Origin: Desulfovibrio oxyclinae DSM 11498
GTDB taxonomy: Bacteria > Desulfobacterota > Desulfovibrionia > Desulfovibrionales > Desulfovibrionaceae
Assembly: GCF_000375485.1 (NCBI RefSeq)
Contig: NZ_AQXE01000001.1
Coordinates: 246,091-303,966, forward strand
Length of the DNA stretch: 57,876 nt
Direction of reading: 5' to 3'
Positions 48,166-54,848 of the stretch are shown here, piece after piece (the stretch's first letter is position 1; each line of letters starts with the position of its first letter). Below the pieces are notes generated by a model. That model was given only the letters and a program-made list of their open reading frames with translations, ran no database searches and was not told where the DNA came from. The position numbers and the translations under genes were made by a program.

Positions 48166-48371
48166 ATGCGCCTCCGGTGATCTGCGACGACCGTGTAGGT
48201 GACGACGGTGGTCATGGTTGTCTTGATGCGTCCCTGCTCGTCAATTTGAAGAGGGCGTTCGGGGACTTCCACTTGCCGCTCCCGTCGGTTGCTGACGAAG
48301 TAACTGCGGGTACGGCCCTTTCCGTCGGGGTAGACTGCTTTCCTGATTGCTCGTGCGCGGCGGCCATTCAT
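48114..48371 (-). CDS. Small basic phage protein
   Basis: An 85-residue, strongly basic protein (MNGRRARAIRKAVYPDGKGRTRSYFVSNRRERQV). The start at 48371 follows GGTGGAG and overlaps the previous stop (TGATG). The basic composition suggests RNA or DNA binding. Small basic proteins of this type, with a RAIRKxVY motif, occur in middle regions of podoviruses. Function unknown. Confidence 0.65.
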   Translation of the reverse strand: MNGRRARAIRKAVYPDGKGRTRSYFVSNRRERQVEVPERPLQIDEQGRIKTTMTTVVTYTVVADHRRRMCQYMKRHWRNGPVNAL

Positions 48372-48658
48372 CAGAACTCCACCTCCCATTCGCTTGCATT
48401 TTCACAGTAGAGGCAAGGAGTCTCCCAAGCCTCGGCCTTCTCGTGGCGGCAGTTGCAACAACAGCGGTCAGCCACGCAGGGAGGAAGCGGGATCACGATG
48501 CGACGCACCTCAGTGAGTTTGATTCCACTCACCTCCACATCTGCACCATGTTCCTCCATCACTTCTTCCACACGTCGGCGCATGGTTACGAAGGACAGAA
48601 TGTCGTCCAGGCTCTCGAAATCCATGTTGACTTTGAAAAGGACGGTGGCTTTGTGCAT
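48371..48658 (-). CDS. Small protein with C-terminal zinc-ribbon-like cysteines
   Basis: A 95-residue protein. The C-terminal third contains CVADRCCCNCRHEKAEAWETPCLYCENA, likely one zinc knuckle or ribbon; the N-terminal part is helical. GGGAGG precedes the ATG. Part of the co-oriented early/middle cluster after the RNA polymerase gene. Function unknown. Confidence 0.65.
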   Translation of the reverse strand: MHKATVLFKVNMDFESLDDILSFVTMRRRVEEVMEEHGADVEVSGIKLTEVRRIVIPLPPCVADRCCCNCRHEKAEAWETPCLYCENASEWEVEF

Positions 48659-48661
48659 GTC

Positions 48662-48925
48662 CTACCTCCCGAAGAGTTCGTTCTGCATGTAGGCTTCGAC
48701 CGCTTTGAACTCAGGCCGCTTGCCGTCTGCGTGGTTCATCATGTTCTTGACCGCAGCCATCACGTCAGGCAGCGGCATACCGGACTGTTCCACCAGAAGC
48801 AGAAAGGCCGCTCCGAAAGCGGCCAGTTGCTCATGGTTGGGGCGTTCCTGCACGGCATCCACCAGTCCCATCGTGGTAGTAGCCACCGCCTTGAGGTCGG
48901 CGTTCATGAAGAGGTCTCTACGCAT
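48662..48925 (-). CDS. Hypothetical helical phage protein
   Basis: An 87-residue, largely helical protein (LKAVATTTMGLVDAVQERPNHEQLAAFGAAFLLLVEQSG). GGAGGAGG precedes the ATG, which lies in the end of the upstream gene. No family recognised. Possible host-interaction protein by position. Confidence 0.65.
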   Translation of the reverse strand: MRRDLFMNADLKAVATTTMGLVDAVQERPNHEQLAAFGAAFLLLVEQSGMPLPDVMAAVKNMMNHADGKRPEFKAVEAYMQNELFGR

Positions 48926-49313
48926 CGCTAACGACCTCCTCCAGGAACATGGCGAGTTCTTCCGTGTTCAGCTTGTTCGCGGTGGTGGCGGTGGTGACCC
49001 GCTCCCGGAAGGCCGGGGATGCCTCCACTGCGGCGAAGAAGTCGGCCATGTTCAGCTTGAAGCAATCCACCTCGGTGGGGAGGTAGTGACCGTCATCCTG
49101 TCTCTTGGGCCAAGTGAAGCTCACGAGGGAGACATCCAGCTTGGGAATGTCGTTCTCAGGTACGTCGGACACCTGTCCCATGTAGAACGTGGTGGCGAAG
49201 ATGCCAGCCATCGTCACATCAGGAAGGTTGGCTTCCGTCTTTTCATTCTCCGCAGCTTCTGCGGTCACGCGATCCAGTTCAAAGCTGAGGGCCATCTTGG
49301 TGAGAATGTCCAT
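48918..49313 (-). CDS. Hypothetical acidic protein after tandem phage promoters
   Basis: A 131-residue acidic protein, first gene downstream of the two phage promoters at 49.36 and 49.41 kb. The ATG at 49313 follows AAAGGAG; a TTG two codons earlier is less likely. Helices dominate (FELDRVTAEAAENEKTEAN, MADFFAAVEASPAFRERV). Position suggests high expression early after phage polymerase appears. Function unknown. Confidence 0.65.
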   Translation of the reverse strand: MDILTKMALSFELDRVTAEAAENEKTEANLPDVTMAGIFATTFYMGQVSDVPENDIPKLDVSLVSFTWPKRQDDGHYLPTEVDCFKLNMADFFAAVEASPAFRERVTTATTANKLNTEELAMFLEEVVSDA

Positions 49314-49358
49314 TTCCAAATCTCCTTTGGTTTGTTTGTTTCGCAGCGGGATTGCTGC

Positions 49359-49377
49359 TTACTAGTGCGTCTTAATT
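49359..49377 (-). promoter_or_regulatory. Phage RNA polymerase promoter, 49.36 kb
   Basis: Perfect minus-strand AATTAAGACGCACTAGTAA. Transcripts begin with a stem-loop GCAGC-N6-GCTGC (49343-49358). It is the downstream member of a tandem pair. Confidence 0.85.
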
Positions 49378-49378
49378 C

Positions 49379-49403
49379 GCCAGCCCCGACGACCGAGGCT
49401 GGC
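49379..49403 (-). other. Stem-loop between tandem phage promoters
   Basis: GCCAGCC/GGCTGGC (49379-49385 and 49397-49403) with an 11-base loop, forming the 5' end of RNA from the 49.41-kb promoter and ending right at the second promoter. Confidence 0.55.
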
Positions 49404-49406
49404 TGC

Positions 49407-49425
49407 TTACTAGTGCGTCTTAATT
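49407..49425 (-). promoter_or_regulatory. Phage RNA polymerase promoter, 49.41 kb
   Basis: Perfect minus-strand AATTAAGACGCACTAGTAA, 48 bp upstream of the next copy and just after the RNA polymerase gene. Confidence 0.85.
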
Positions 49426-49456
49426 CCAAGTGGTTGTTTTCCTTGTTTTTCACTTG

Positions 49457-49466
49457 GCAAGTTTGC
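49457..49466 (-). promoter_or_regulatory. Dispersed operator-like element, copy 49.46 kb
   Basis: TTGGCAAGTTTGCATGTGAT on the plus strand, core GCAAGTTTGC, six bases past the RNA polymerase stop and 30 bp before the tandem phage promoters. Confidence 0.6.
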
Positions 49467-49472
49467 ATGTGA

Positions 49473-52037
49473 TTAGGCAAAAAAGAAGTCCGACTCCAAG
49501 ACTTTGGTGATATCCAGACCACCCTTCTTAGGCATCGCCGGGAGTTCTTTAGCCGCCTCTTCGCCAATCATGGTGATGATTTCGTCGCGGAACTCATCCA
49601 GAACATCGTGTTCAGTAAACATCTGGACAAACACCTCGCGCAGAGTACGCGCCATGTTTGCAGCGTCTGCGGCAGGGACACCGTATGAGTCATGCACCAT
49701 CGCAAAGGAGCGCACGTCCTTCTTGAGAGCCTCGTAAACGGTCTTCATGAGGGCTGCTGCGTCCAGAGAATGTACGAAGTTCGGGCTGATCCCATTCGCC
49801 TGACGGCGTTTGTCGATCTGTTTGGTCTCTTCAACCAGAGTGAGGTCGATGCGGACTCCTTCGCCGATATGAGTTTTGACTCTGGACTTTTTCACATCAG
49901 GGTATGCTTGAAGGACAGGAAAGCCTACGGGCGTGGTCCAGGTGACAGGAAGCCCTTCGCGAGAGACGATCCGTGCAGTTTTCTGGAGCCAGTCCATTGC
50001 CTGACGCGCCGCAATAACGGTCTCACCGATGGACTCCCAAATCAGTTTGGAGAGGAAGTTTGAAGGTTTGAAAAGGCCATCCTGCCACGGGTGCAGTTTG
50101 CTCATGTCCACTTTACCGCCGTGCGTGTCCCGATAGGCTTCCTCTTTGTCCTTGATGTACTGCTCGGTGTACTCCCGACAGGAAAACACGGTGCCGCCAT
50201 AAGGCAGGACCATGACCTGACGTTTGGTGGTCTTGCGGCTGATGCCGAAGTCCAGCCACTGCTGTGCGTAGGTTGAATCCTCTTCCGAACACTTGGCAAG
50301 ATTGCATGCCATAGGACGCAACTTATCCACGACTTTGTCAGCGACGACCTGATAGATGTCAGCGGGTTTCTCGGAGGGTAGGAGGTTAACTGCCGCACCG
50401 CCTACCTCATCCCGCAGCATGAGCGAGAATATCTGGAGACCATTGCAAGAGCCGTCCATAGCGACCGGAAGGTGGGACACAAAGCCGTATCCTGCGCGCA
50501 GAAATCCAGCCCACTCGAAGCAGAAGGCAAGGAACTGCCACGGCTTGTCAGCCTTGGCCCACTCAGTCACATCGAGCGGATTTTCGGCAATAGCGAGGAT
50601 CATTTCCTCGTTATCCTGAACCCACTGGTAACGGGCATCCAGAGACACCTTATCCTCGCCCCACACGTTCGCGCCGTGAATCGCCAGCCAACGGGCAGCT
50701 TCCTCGTTCTCGATAGCCTTGCCGTGCGCGAACAGCAGGAGTCCTTTAGACGCGTCGTTGCCTTGCGGGTTCAAGAACTTAGGCACCGCATAGACACGCC
50801 CACGGAAATCCAGCTGATGCGGGAAGTAGATACGAGGGTACTTCTCGTAACGCTCTGCGATCCAGATGATCTTTGCAGCTTGGAGACGCTTGGAGAAGAG
50901 GGAGTGGTTACGGACGTGGACCGAACGAGCGGCCTTACGCCAGTCCTTCCACGCTTCCTCGTGTTCTTCAGTCCATGCCTCACGCTTCTCAGGGACAACA
51001 GGTTGTGCGGGGACAGGCTCATCGTCACGAGCGGGGAGACCACCCATGTTTCCACCGCCATCCCACACCTCACGCATTACCTCCAGGACCTGAGTGTTCA
51101 CCTTGAAAGCAGTCTCTTGGAGCGCGTTGATAGCGTCGTAGACAATAGGCATATCATCGACGCGGTTGTGCATTTCTTCGAGGTATCCTTCGTGCTTGGT
51201 CTTGATCATCTTCAGCTGCGGAACGGCCTGAGTGTAGTAGCCGCCGCTTGTAGGGTTCGTCCAAGGCTTTGGCGGTACCACGGTAGGCATGTAAACAGGC
51301 GACAGGAGTTCGCACCTAGCCATTCTGCGATTGATCCACTCCATGCATTCTTCGGTAGGCTGGAGGTACATCGGTGTTTTCTTTTTGTTGCTCTCGTCCC
51401 TGTAGGTGCGGAAGAGTCCGGTACTGCTCATCGCGAGGTCAATCAATTTGAGACCCAGCTGCACCTTGTGGGTGTTCGACCACGGGGTCCACTCGACTTC
51501 GTTTCGGTGCATCATGTGCGCCATGATCCGTGTCTTGCGGAAGGTGGTGCTGTATTGGTCAGCCATCTTTCGAGCGCGTCCGTAAGCCACCTTGTTTTCT
51601 CTGCGGAATTTGTCCAGACGCACTTCGTCCTCGACGGCAGCACCGATGGTAGCAGCGACGTGCTGCATGGATGCATTGACGGCGATGTTGTCGAGTATCG
51701 TCTTCAGCGCAATGAAAGCTGCGGGGTGTGCGTCAACCTGACGAAGGTATTTGAGAGCAACGTGACGGCGTCCTGCCTTGCCTTCAGCCTCTTCAATGAA
51801 ATTTCCGATGGCCTTCGCAAGACGAGGTACACAAGTGGAAAGCATAGCAGTCCCGTAGTCAGTGCGAGACTCGCAGCCACGTTCCCGGTTTTTGTTGATG
51901 CGAGAACGGTAGGCTTCAACTCCCAAGCCCTGCATCTCTTGCTCCAGTTTCACCTGTTCTTCGAGCATTTCGTCGTCAATGTCAGCGACGAGGGACAGGG
52001 CCTGTGCCAGTTCGACTTCAGTGTTCTTCTGTTCCAC
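49473..52037 (-). CDS. Single-subunit DNA-directed RNA polymerase (T7 gp1-like)
   Basis: An 854-residue polymerase (T7 is 883). Motif A is MDGSCNGLQIFSLMLRDEVGG, with the catalytic aspartate of T7 D537. Motif B is SRKTTKRQVMVLPYGGT, holding the lysine and tyrosine of T7 K631 and Y639. Motif C is FAMVHDSYGVPAADA with the second aspartate, preceded by GISPNFVHSLDAAALMKTV. The GTG start follows AAAGGAG. It reads the six AATTAAGACGCACTAG elements by inference. A copy of that promoter lies 54 bp upstream, giving positive feedback. A perfect operator-like core lies inside the coding region (50296-50305). Confidence 0.97.
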   Translation of the reverse strand: MEQKNTEVELAQALSLVADIDDEMLEEQVKLEQEMQGLGVEAYRSRINKNRERGCESRTDYGTAMLSTCVPRLAKAIGNFIEEAEGKAGRRHVALKYLRQVDAHPAAFIALKTILDNIAVNASMQHVAATIGAAVEDEVRLDKFRRENKVAYGRARKMADQYSTTFRKTRIMAHMMHRNEVEWTPWSNTHKVQLGLKLIDLAMSSTGLFRTYRDESNKKKTPMYLQPTEECMEWINRRMARCELLSPVYMPTVVPPKPWTNPTSGGYYTQAVPQLKMIKTKHEGYLEEMHNRVDDMPIVYDAINALQETAFKVNTQVLEVMREVWDGGGNMGGLPARDDEPVPAQPVVPEKREAWTEEHEEAWKDWRKAARSVHVRNHSLFSKRLQAAKIIWIAERYEKYPRIYFPHQLDFRGRVYAVPKFLNPQGNDASKGLLLFAHGKAIENEEAARWLAIHGANVWGEDKVSLDARYQWVQDNEEMILAIAENPLDVTEWAKADKPWQFLAFCFEWAGFLRAGYGFVSHLPVAMDGSCNGLQIFSLMLRDEVGGAAVNLLPSEKPADIYQVVADKVVDKLRPMACNLAKCSEEDSTYAQQWLDFGISRKTTKRQVMVLPYGGTVFSCREYTEQYIKDKEEAYRDTHGGKVDMSKLHPWQDGLFKPSNFLSKLIWESIGETVIAARQAMDWLQKTARIVSREGLPVTWTTPVGFPVLQAYPDVKKSRVKTHIGEGVRIDLTLVEETKQIDKRRQANGISPNFVHSLDAAALMKTVYEALKKDVRSFAMVHDSYGVPAADAANMARTLREVFVQMFTEHDVLDEFRDEIITMIGEEAAKELPAMPKKGGLDITKVLESDFFFA
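50296..50305 (-). promoter_or_regulatory. Dispersed operator-like element inside the RNA polymerase gene
   Basis: CTTGGCAAGATTGCATGCC on the plus strand, core GCAAGATTGC, within the coding sequence (ACNLAKCSEE region). An intragenic repressor site would stall transcription of this key gene. Confidence 0.5.
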
Positions 52038-52071
52038 TTTAGTTCTCCTTTGGTTTCCTTTGGTGCAACTT

Positions 52072-52085
52072 CGCTGTCTCCAGCG
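52072..52085 (-). other. 5' stem-loop of RNA polymerase mRNA
   Basis: CGCTG-GAGA-CAGCG on the minus strand, a 5-bp stem with a GNRA-type GAGA loop, within 20 bases of the phage promoter start site. Confidence 0.5.
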
Positions 52086-52090
52086 GCTGC

Positions 52091-52109
52091 TTACTAGTGC
52101 GTCTTAATT
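52091..52109 (-). promoter_or_regulatory. Phage RNA polymerase promoter upstream of its own gene
   Basis: Perfect minus-strand AATTAAGACGCACTAGTAA, 54 bp before the polymerase start codon. It would create an autocatalytic loop once any polymerase is made. Confidence 0.85.
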
Positions 52110-52134
52110 CTAAACTACCGAAATATATGTATAA

Positions 52135-52144
52135 GCAATATTGC
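52135..52144 (-). promoter_or_regulatory. Dispersed operator-like element, copy 52.14 kb
   Basis: AAGCAATATTGCATGGG on the plus strand, core GCAATATTGC, 26 bp upstream of the phage promoter of the polymerase gene. The TTGG flank of other copies is replaced by ATAA. Confidence 0.5.
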
Positions 52145-52295
52145 ATGGGAGCCTTGTCCCAAAACAACACCTATAAACGCCACAATTTAATCCCATGTGG
52201 AGAAATCACAGGGAAAACAGGGCTACTGATTGGTGCAGGGTTGGAGTTGCACCAATTCAATTGGTACAATCAGCTGTCGCAGAGGAAATCACATG

Positions 52296-52305
52296 GCAAG
52301 AATGC
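52296..52305 (-). promoter_or_regulatory. Dispersed operator-like element, imperfect copy 52.30 kb
   Basis: ATGGCAAGAATGCATGTGAG on the plus strand; one half-site has ATGC in place of TTGC, but the ATGTGA flank is kept. Confidence 0.4.
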
Positions 52306-52326
52306 ATGTGAGCAAGGAAAAGAAAA

Positions 52327-52350
52327 GGGACCAGCTGTGAAGCCAGTCCC
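52327..52350 (-). terminator. Terminator insulating the RNA polymerase gene from attR
   Basis: GGGACTGGCT-TCAC-AGCTGGTCCC forms a 10-bp stem (two G-T pairs) with a 4-base loop, followed on the minus strand by TTTTCTTTTCC. In the lysogen it would stop transcripts from the host tRNA-Leu promoter before they reach the polymerase gene. Confidence 0.8.
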
Positions 52351-52399
52351 TGTGCGGTTTCGTGTGTGGTTACAAGAATGGATGTGAGGAGATGGGACT

Positions 52400-52410
52400 T
52401 TTTAAGTCCC
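52400..52410. other. attR core
   Basis: TTTTAAGTCCC, identical to the attL core (9039-9049). Phage DNA lies to the left, host tRNA to the right. On the phage side GGGAC makes the inverted repeat GGGACTTTTTAAGTCCC. Confidence 0.85.
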
Positions 52411-52438
52411 TTGCGTCTACCAGTTCCGCCATCCGGGC
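52400..52438 (-). pseudogene. 5' half of host tRNA-Leu(UAA)
   Basis: Minus strand GCCCGGATGGCGGAACTGGT and onward through the D arm to the anticodon loop ACTTAAAA. It then runs into phage sequence (AGTCCCATC) instead of the 3' half. The missing part is at 8991-9049; GCCCGGA pairs with TCCGGGT there. Confidence 0.88.
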
Positions 52439-52450
52439 ATGGGGGCGATT

Positions 52451-52480
52451 TATTTAGCCTTCAATGGTTTGGCGCGTCAA
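52451..52480 (-). promoter_or_regulatory. Probable host tRNA-Leu promoter
   Basis: TTGACG (52475-52480) with an 18-bp spacer and TAAATA (52451-52456) on the minus strand, about 12 bp before the tRNA 5' end. After integration it still faces the 5' half of the tRNA and the phage right end. Confidence 0.5.
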
Positions 52481-52484
52481 CTGC

Positions 52485-54173
52485 TTATCGGGCGAACATT
52501 CGCAGATAGTTGGCCCAGAGTCGCGGGGAAATGCGCATATAGCGGTCGAAGTCAGAATTGATCTCAAGTCCCGGCACGATGGCCCGGGTGACCGGGATGC
52601 GCAGGTCCTTGCGGGTCATGTCTGCATAGGCGGGGACAAAGCCGTTTTCCATGAGTGTCTTTTCCAGCACCATCAGGTCGCCGTCTGCGCTGCCCGTGGA
52701 GTGGTCGGGCAGATCTTCGAGCTTGCGAACCGGCAATCCTTCCGGAGCCGGGGCACTCTTGGGCCCGGGGAACGGGTAGGGCGTTTCCGTCATGGCCGAG
52801 AGCAGCGCCGAGCGCCCGTTCAGGTCCGATCCTGATCCCTTGTCCAGACCGCCGCGGGCACCAAGAACCACTGATTTATAGCAGGGAACCCCGAATTCCG
52901 GAGTCATGTCGAGGAACCAGACGTGGATTCCCATTTCCTCATACTGCTCCAGCAGAAAATTCACCTGAGGGTCATCGGATTCGATGCGGAAGGCGCGCGA
53001 CATATCGAAGGGAATGGTCGCGTCGGCGTCGCGCTCGATGACCTCAAGTAACGCCGAAACCTTGGCTTCGGCCAGCGTGTTGCCCGATGCCAGACCGGTG
53101 GAGCTCAGAGCCGAGAAAAGATGCTGCTCGTCCAGATTGCAGAACAGGAACACGAACTGCGCCGGAATCATGATCGGGCTGGTACTGCCAGCTCCGTCGG
53201 GTCGATGGCCTTCGAACCAGTTAATGCGCTGGCCCGCGTAGGGAACCTCCAGACGGACCTTGTTCAGGTCGATGGCCTCCTGTTCCAGCTCGTTAAATGC
53301 CGCCAGACTCAGGGGATAGTTGTTCACATAACCGCGGATTGCATTGCCGCCGAAGCTCGCATAGGAAGAAAATCGCTCGGCAAGCTCCATGGAATACGAC
53401 GCTTCGGCGTTGGCTTCGGCGAGTCCGCGTCCGTAACACGTCTGCATACCGGAAAGGGAATCCGAATGGCGGCCGTTGGAGCACCGGACATCCACCATCC
53501 AGTGGCGCAGGCGGTTCACCGGCGAAAGGCTGGCTTTGTGCGCCATGGCGGGGCCGATGAACGCATCGGCCTTTTCCAGCACAGAAAGGGCGTAGGCGCT
53601 GGTCTCCTCAAGGGGTTTGCGCTCCTTGGGCTCCGGCAGGGAGCCTTCAAGCTCGTGACGAGCCTGCTTTGCAGTATACGCCTCTCCGGATGGAAGGGCG
53701 TCCTCATTGACTGGAGCGGCAAGTCCGGCTTCTTCCGGTGCGGGGAGCGGCTCGTGAAAAGAGAAGTTGTTGGCGAAAAGCGGAGCCCATTGGCGATGCA
53801 GCGGCTGATCCTCAAGCTGATGGGAGCGGATGCGGATGGTCGGCAGGTGGTCGTTCAGGGAGTTGACGTCCACACCGTCGAACATGGGCAGATATTTTTC
53901 CAGACGACCGTGCACCAGACAGGCTTCATACAGCAGAGCGGTGAGGACCGGGTCGGACGAGCCATTGTCCTTCATGACGCCGCTGATGAGCTTCTCGACC
54001 TTTTTGGGCCGATGCCTGCCAAGGCCGTCGAGCAGGTGCTCGTGCATGTAGGTGTCGTACGGGGCTTGCCTGAGGTGATCCACCATGGCGGAAAAGCTGA
54101 GGTTCTGCTTGGGCATGGCAGCGAAGCAGCCGACCCCCGCCTGAGTGTCCATCAGTTTGAGTTCGTATCGCAT
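52485..54173 (-). CDS. YcaO-domain protein
   Basis: A 562-residue protein. Residues 210-500 hold a YcaO-type ATP-binding fold with motifs EANAEASYSMELAERFSSYA and ASGNTLAEAKVSALLEVIERDA, as in E. coli YcaO and azoline cyclodehydratases. The N-terminal 200 residues are separate and partly acidic. YcaO enzymes activate amide carbonyls with ATP, in peptide or protein modification. No precursor peptide gene or partner is visible nearby, so the substrate is open. The ATG at 54173 follows GGAG. It borders the prophage insertion site and ends 46 bp from the tRNA 5' end. Confidence 0.85.
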   Translation of the reverse strand: MRYELKLMDTQAGVGCFAAMPKQNLSFSAMVDHLRQAPYDTYMHEHLLDGLGRHRPKKVEKLISGVMKDNGSSDPVLTALLYEACLVHGRLEKYLPMFDGVDVNSLNDHLPTIRIRSHQLEDQPLHRQWAPLFANNFSFHEPLPAPEEAGLAAPVNEDALPSGEAYTAKQARHELEGSLPEPKERKPLEETSAYALSVLEKADAFIGPAMAHKASLSPVNRLRHWMVDVRCSNGRHSDSLSGMQTCYGRGLAEANAEASYSMELAERFSSYASFGGNAIRGYVNNYPLSLAAFNELEQEAIDLNKVRLEVPYAGQRINWFEGHRPDGAGSTSPIMIPAQFVFLFCNLDEQHLFSALSSTGLASGNTLAEAKVSALLEVIERDADATIPFDMSRAFRIESDDPQVNFLLEQYEEMGIHVWFLDMTPEFGVPCYKSVVLGARGGLDKGSGSDLNGRSALLSAMTETPYPFPGPKSAPAPEGLPVRKLEDLPDHSTGSADGDLMVLEKTLMENGFVPAYADMTRKDLRIPVTRAIVPGLEINSDFDRYMRISPRLWANYLRMFAR

Positions 54174-54268
54174 AAGTTTGCTCCAGTGCTGGATTTCGTC
54201 ACGCAAGTTCGTAGCACTGTACGGATGAAAATGTCGAACGGTTTTCCGGACCGGGACAGGAAGGAATT

Positions 54269-54286
54269 GCCCCGCCTGGGCGGGGC
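54269..54286 (-). terminator. GC-rich stem between esterase and YcaO genes
   Basis: GCCCCGCC-TG-GGCGGGGC, a perfect 8-bp stem. It lies after the esterase stop on the minus strand. A T-run (GTTGTTTT) is on the plus-strand side only, so terminator function for the leftward gene is uncertain. Confidence 0.4.
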
Positions 54287-54296
54287 GTTGTTTTCG

Positions 54297-54848
54297 CTAT
54301 GCTTTTTTCAGCAGTGCTCTGACGTGTGGCAGCATGGCCTCGGCCATGCGTTCCACGCCCTGCTCGTTGGGATGCAGGCCGTCCATGAGCGTCAGCATGG
54401 GGTTGCCGAAGTAGGGCGCGAGGACGTTGGGAAACAGGGGAATGCCGAGCTTCTCGGCCAGTTCCGGGAAGACCTTGTCGAACTCGGCCTTGTATTCGGC
54501 TCCCACATCCGGGATGGCCTTGATCCCGCCCAGCAGGACCGGGATGCCCTTTCCAATGAACGCGTTGCAGAGCGTCTCGATGTTCTCGCGGACGAAGTCG
54601 GGCTCGTCGCCGACATAGAAGTCGTTGGCGCCGAAAGCCACGATCACGGCGTCCGGCTTTGCCTTGAGAACCTCGTTCATGCGGTGCAGGCCGTCCTCGC
54701 TGGTTTCGCCCGAGATTCCGAAGTTCAGAGCCTTTACCTCGATGCCTTCAGCCCGCAGCCTTCTTTCCAGTGCTGCGGGCAGGGCTTCCGAGGGCTTGAG
54801 TCCGTATCCTTCCGTGAGGGAGTCGCCGAAAACGGCAAGTGTCTTCAT
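54297..54848 (-). CDS. SGNH/GDSL-type esterase, TesA-like
   Basis: A 183-residue esterase. Block I FGDSLTEGYG (Ser10), block II glycine in ISGETSEDG, block III GANDFY (Asn), and block V DGLHPNEQG (Asp, His) are all present. There is no signal peptide, so it should be cytoplasmic, unlike periplasmic E. coli TesA. Its ATG overlaps the stop of the upstream gene (ATGA). Likely an arylesterase or lysophospholipase; the substrate cannot be told. Confidence 0.9.
   Translation of the reverse strand: MKTLAVFGDSLTEGYGLKPSEALPAALERRLRAEGIEVKALNFGISGETSEDGLHRMNEVLKAKPDAVIVAFGANDFYVGDEPDFVRENIETLCNAFIGKGIPVLLGGIKAIPDVGAEYKAEFDKVFPELAEKLGIPLFPNVLAPYFGNPMLTLMDGLHPNEQGVERMAEAMLPHVRALLKKA

Larger units (their letters stand above)
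52038..52399. other. Non-coding region between RNA polymerase gene and attR
   Basis: About 360 bp with no gene. On the minus strand it holds, in order from attR, a strong terminator (52327-52350), operator-like element 52296-52305 (one mismatch), nested inverted repeats at 52225-52275 (TTGGTGCA/TGCACCAA and ACCAATTCAATTGGT), operator-like element 52135-52144, and the phage promoter. I find no convincing sigma-70 promoter for the polymerase gene. Confidence 0.55.

Noticed and set aside
50472..52097. 541-codon plus-strand frame opposite the RNA polymerase gene
   Set aside because: Antisense shadow of a well-supported polymerase; product looks like random reverse-frame sequence.
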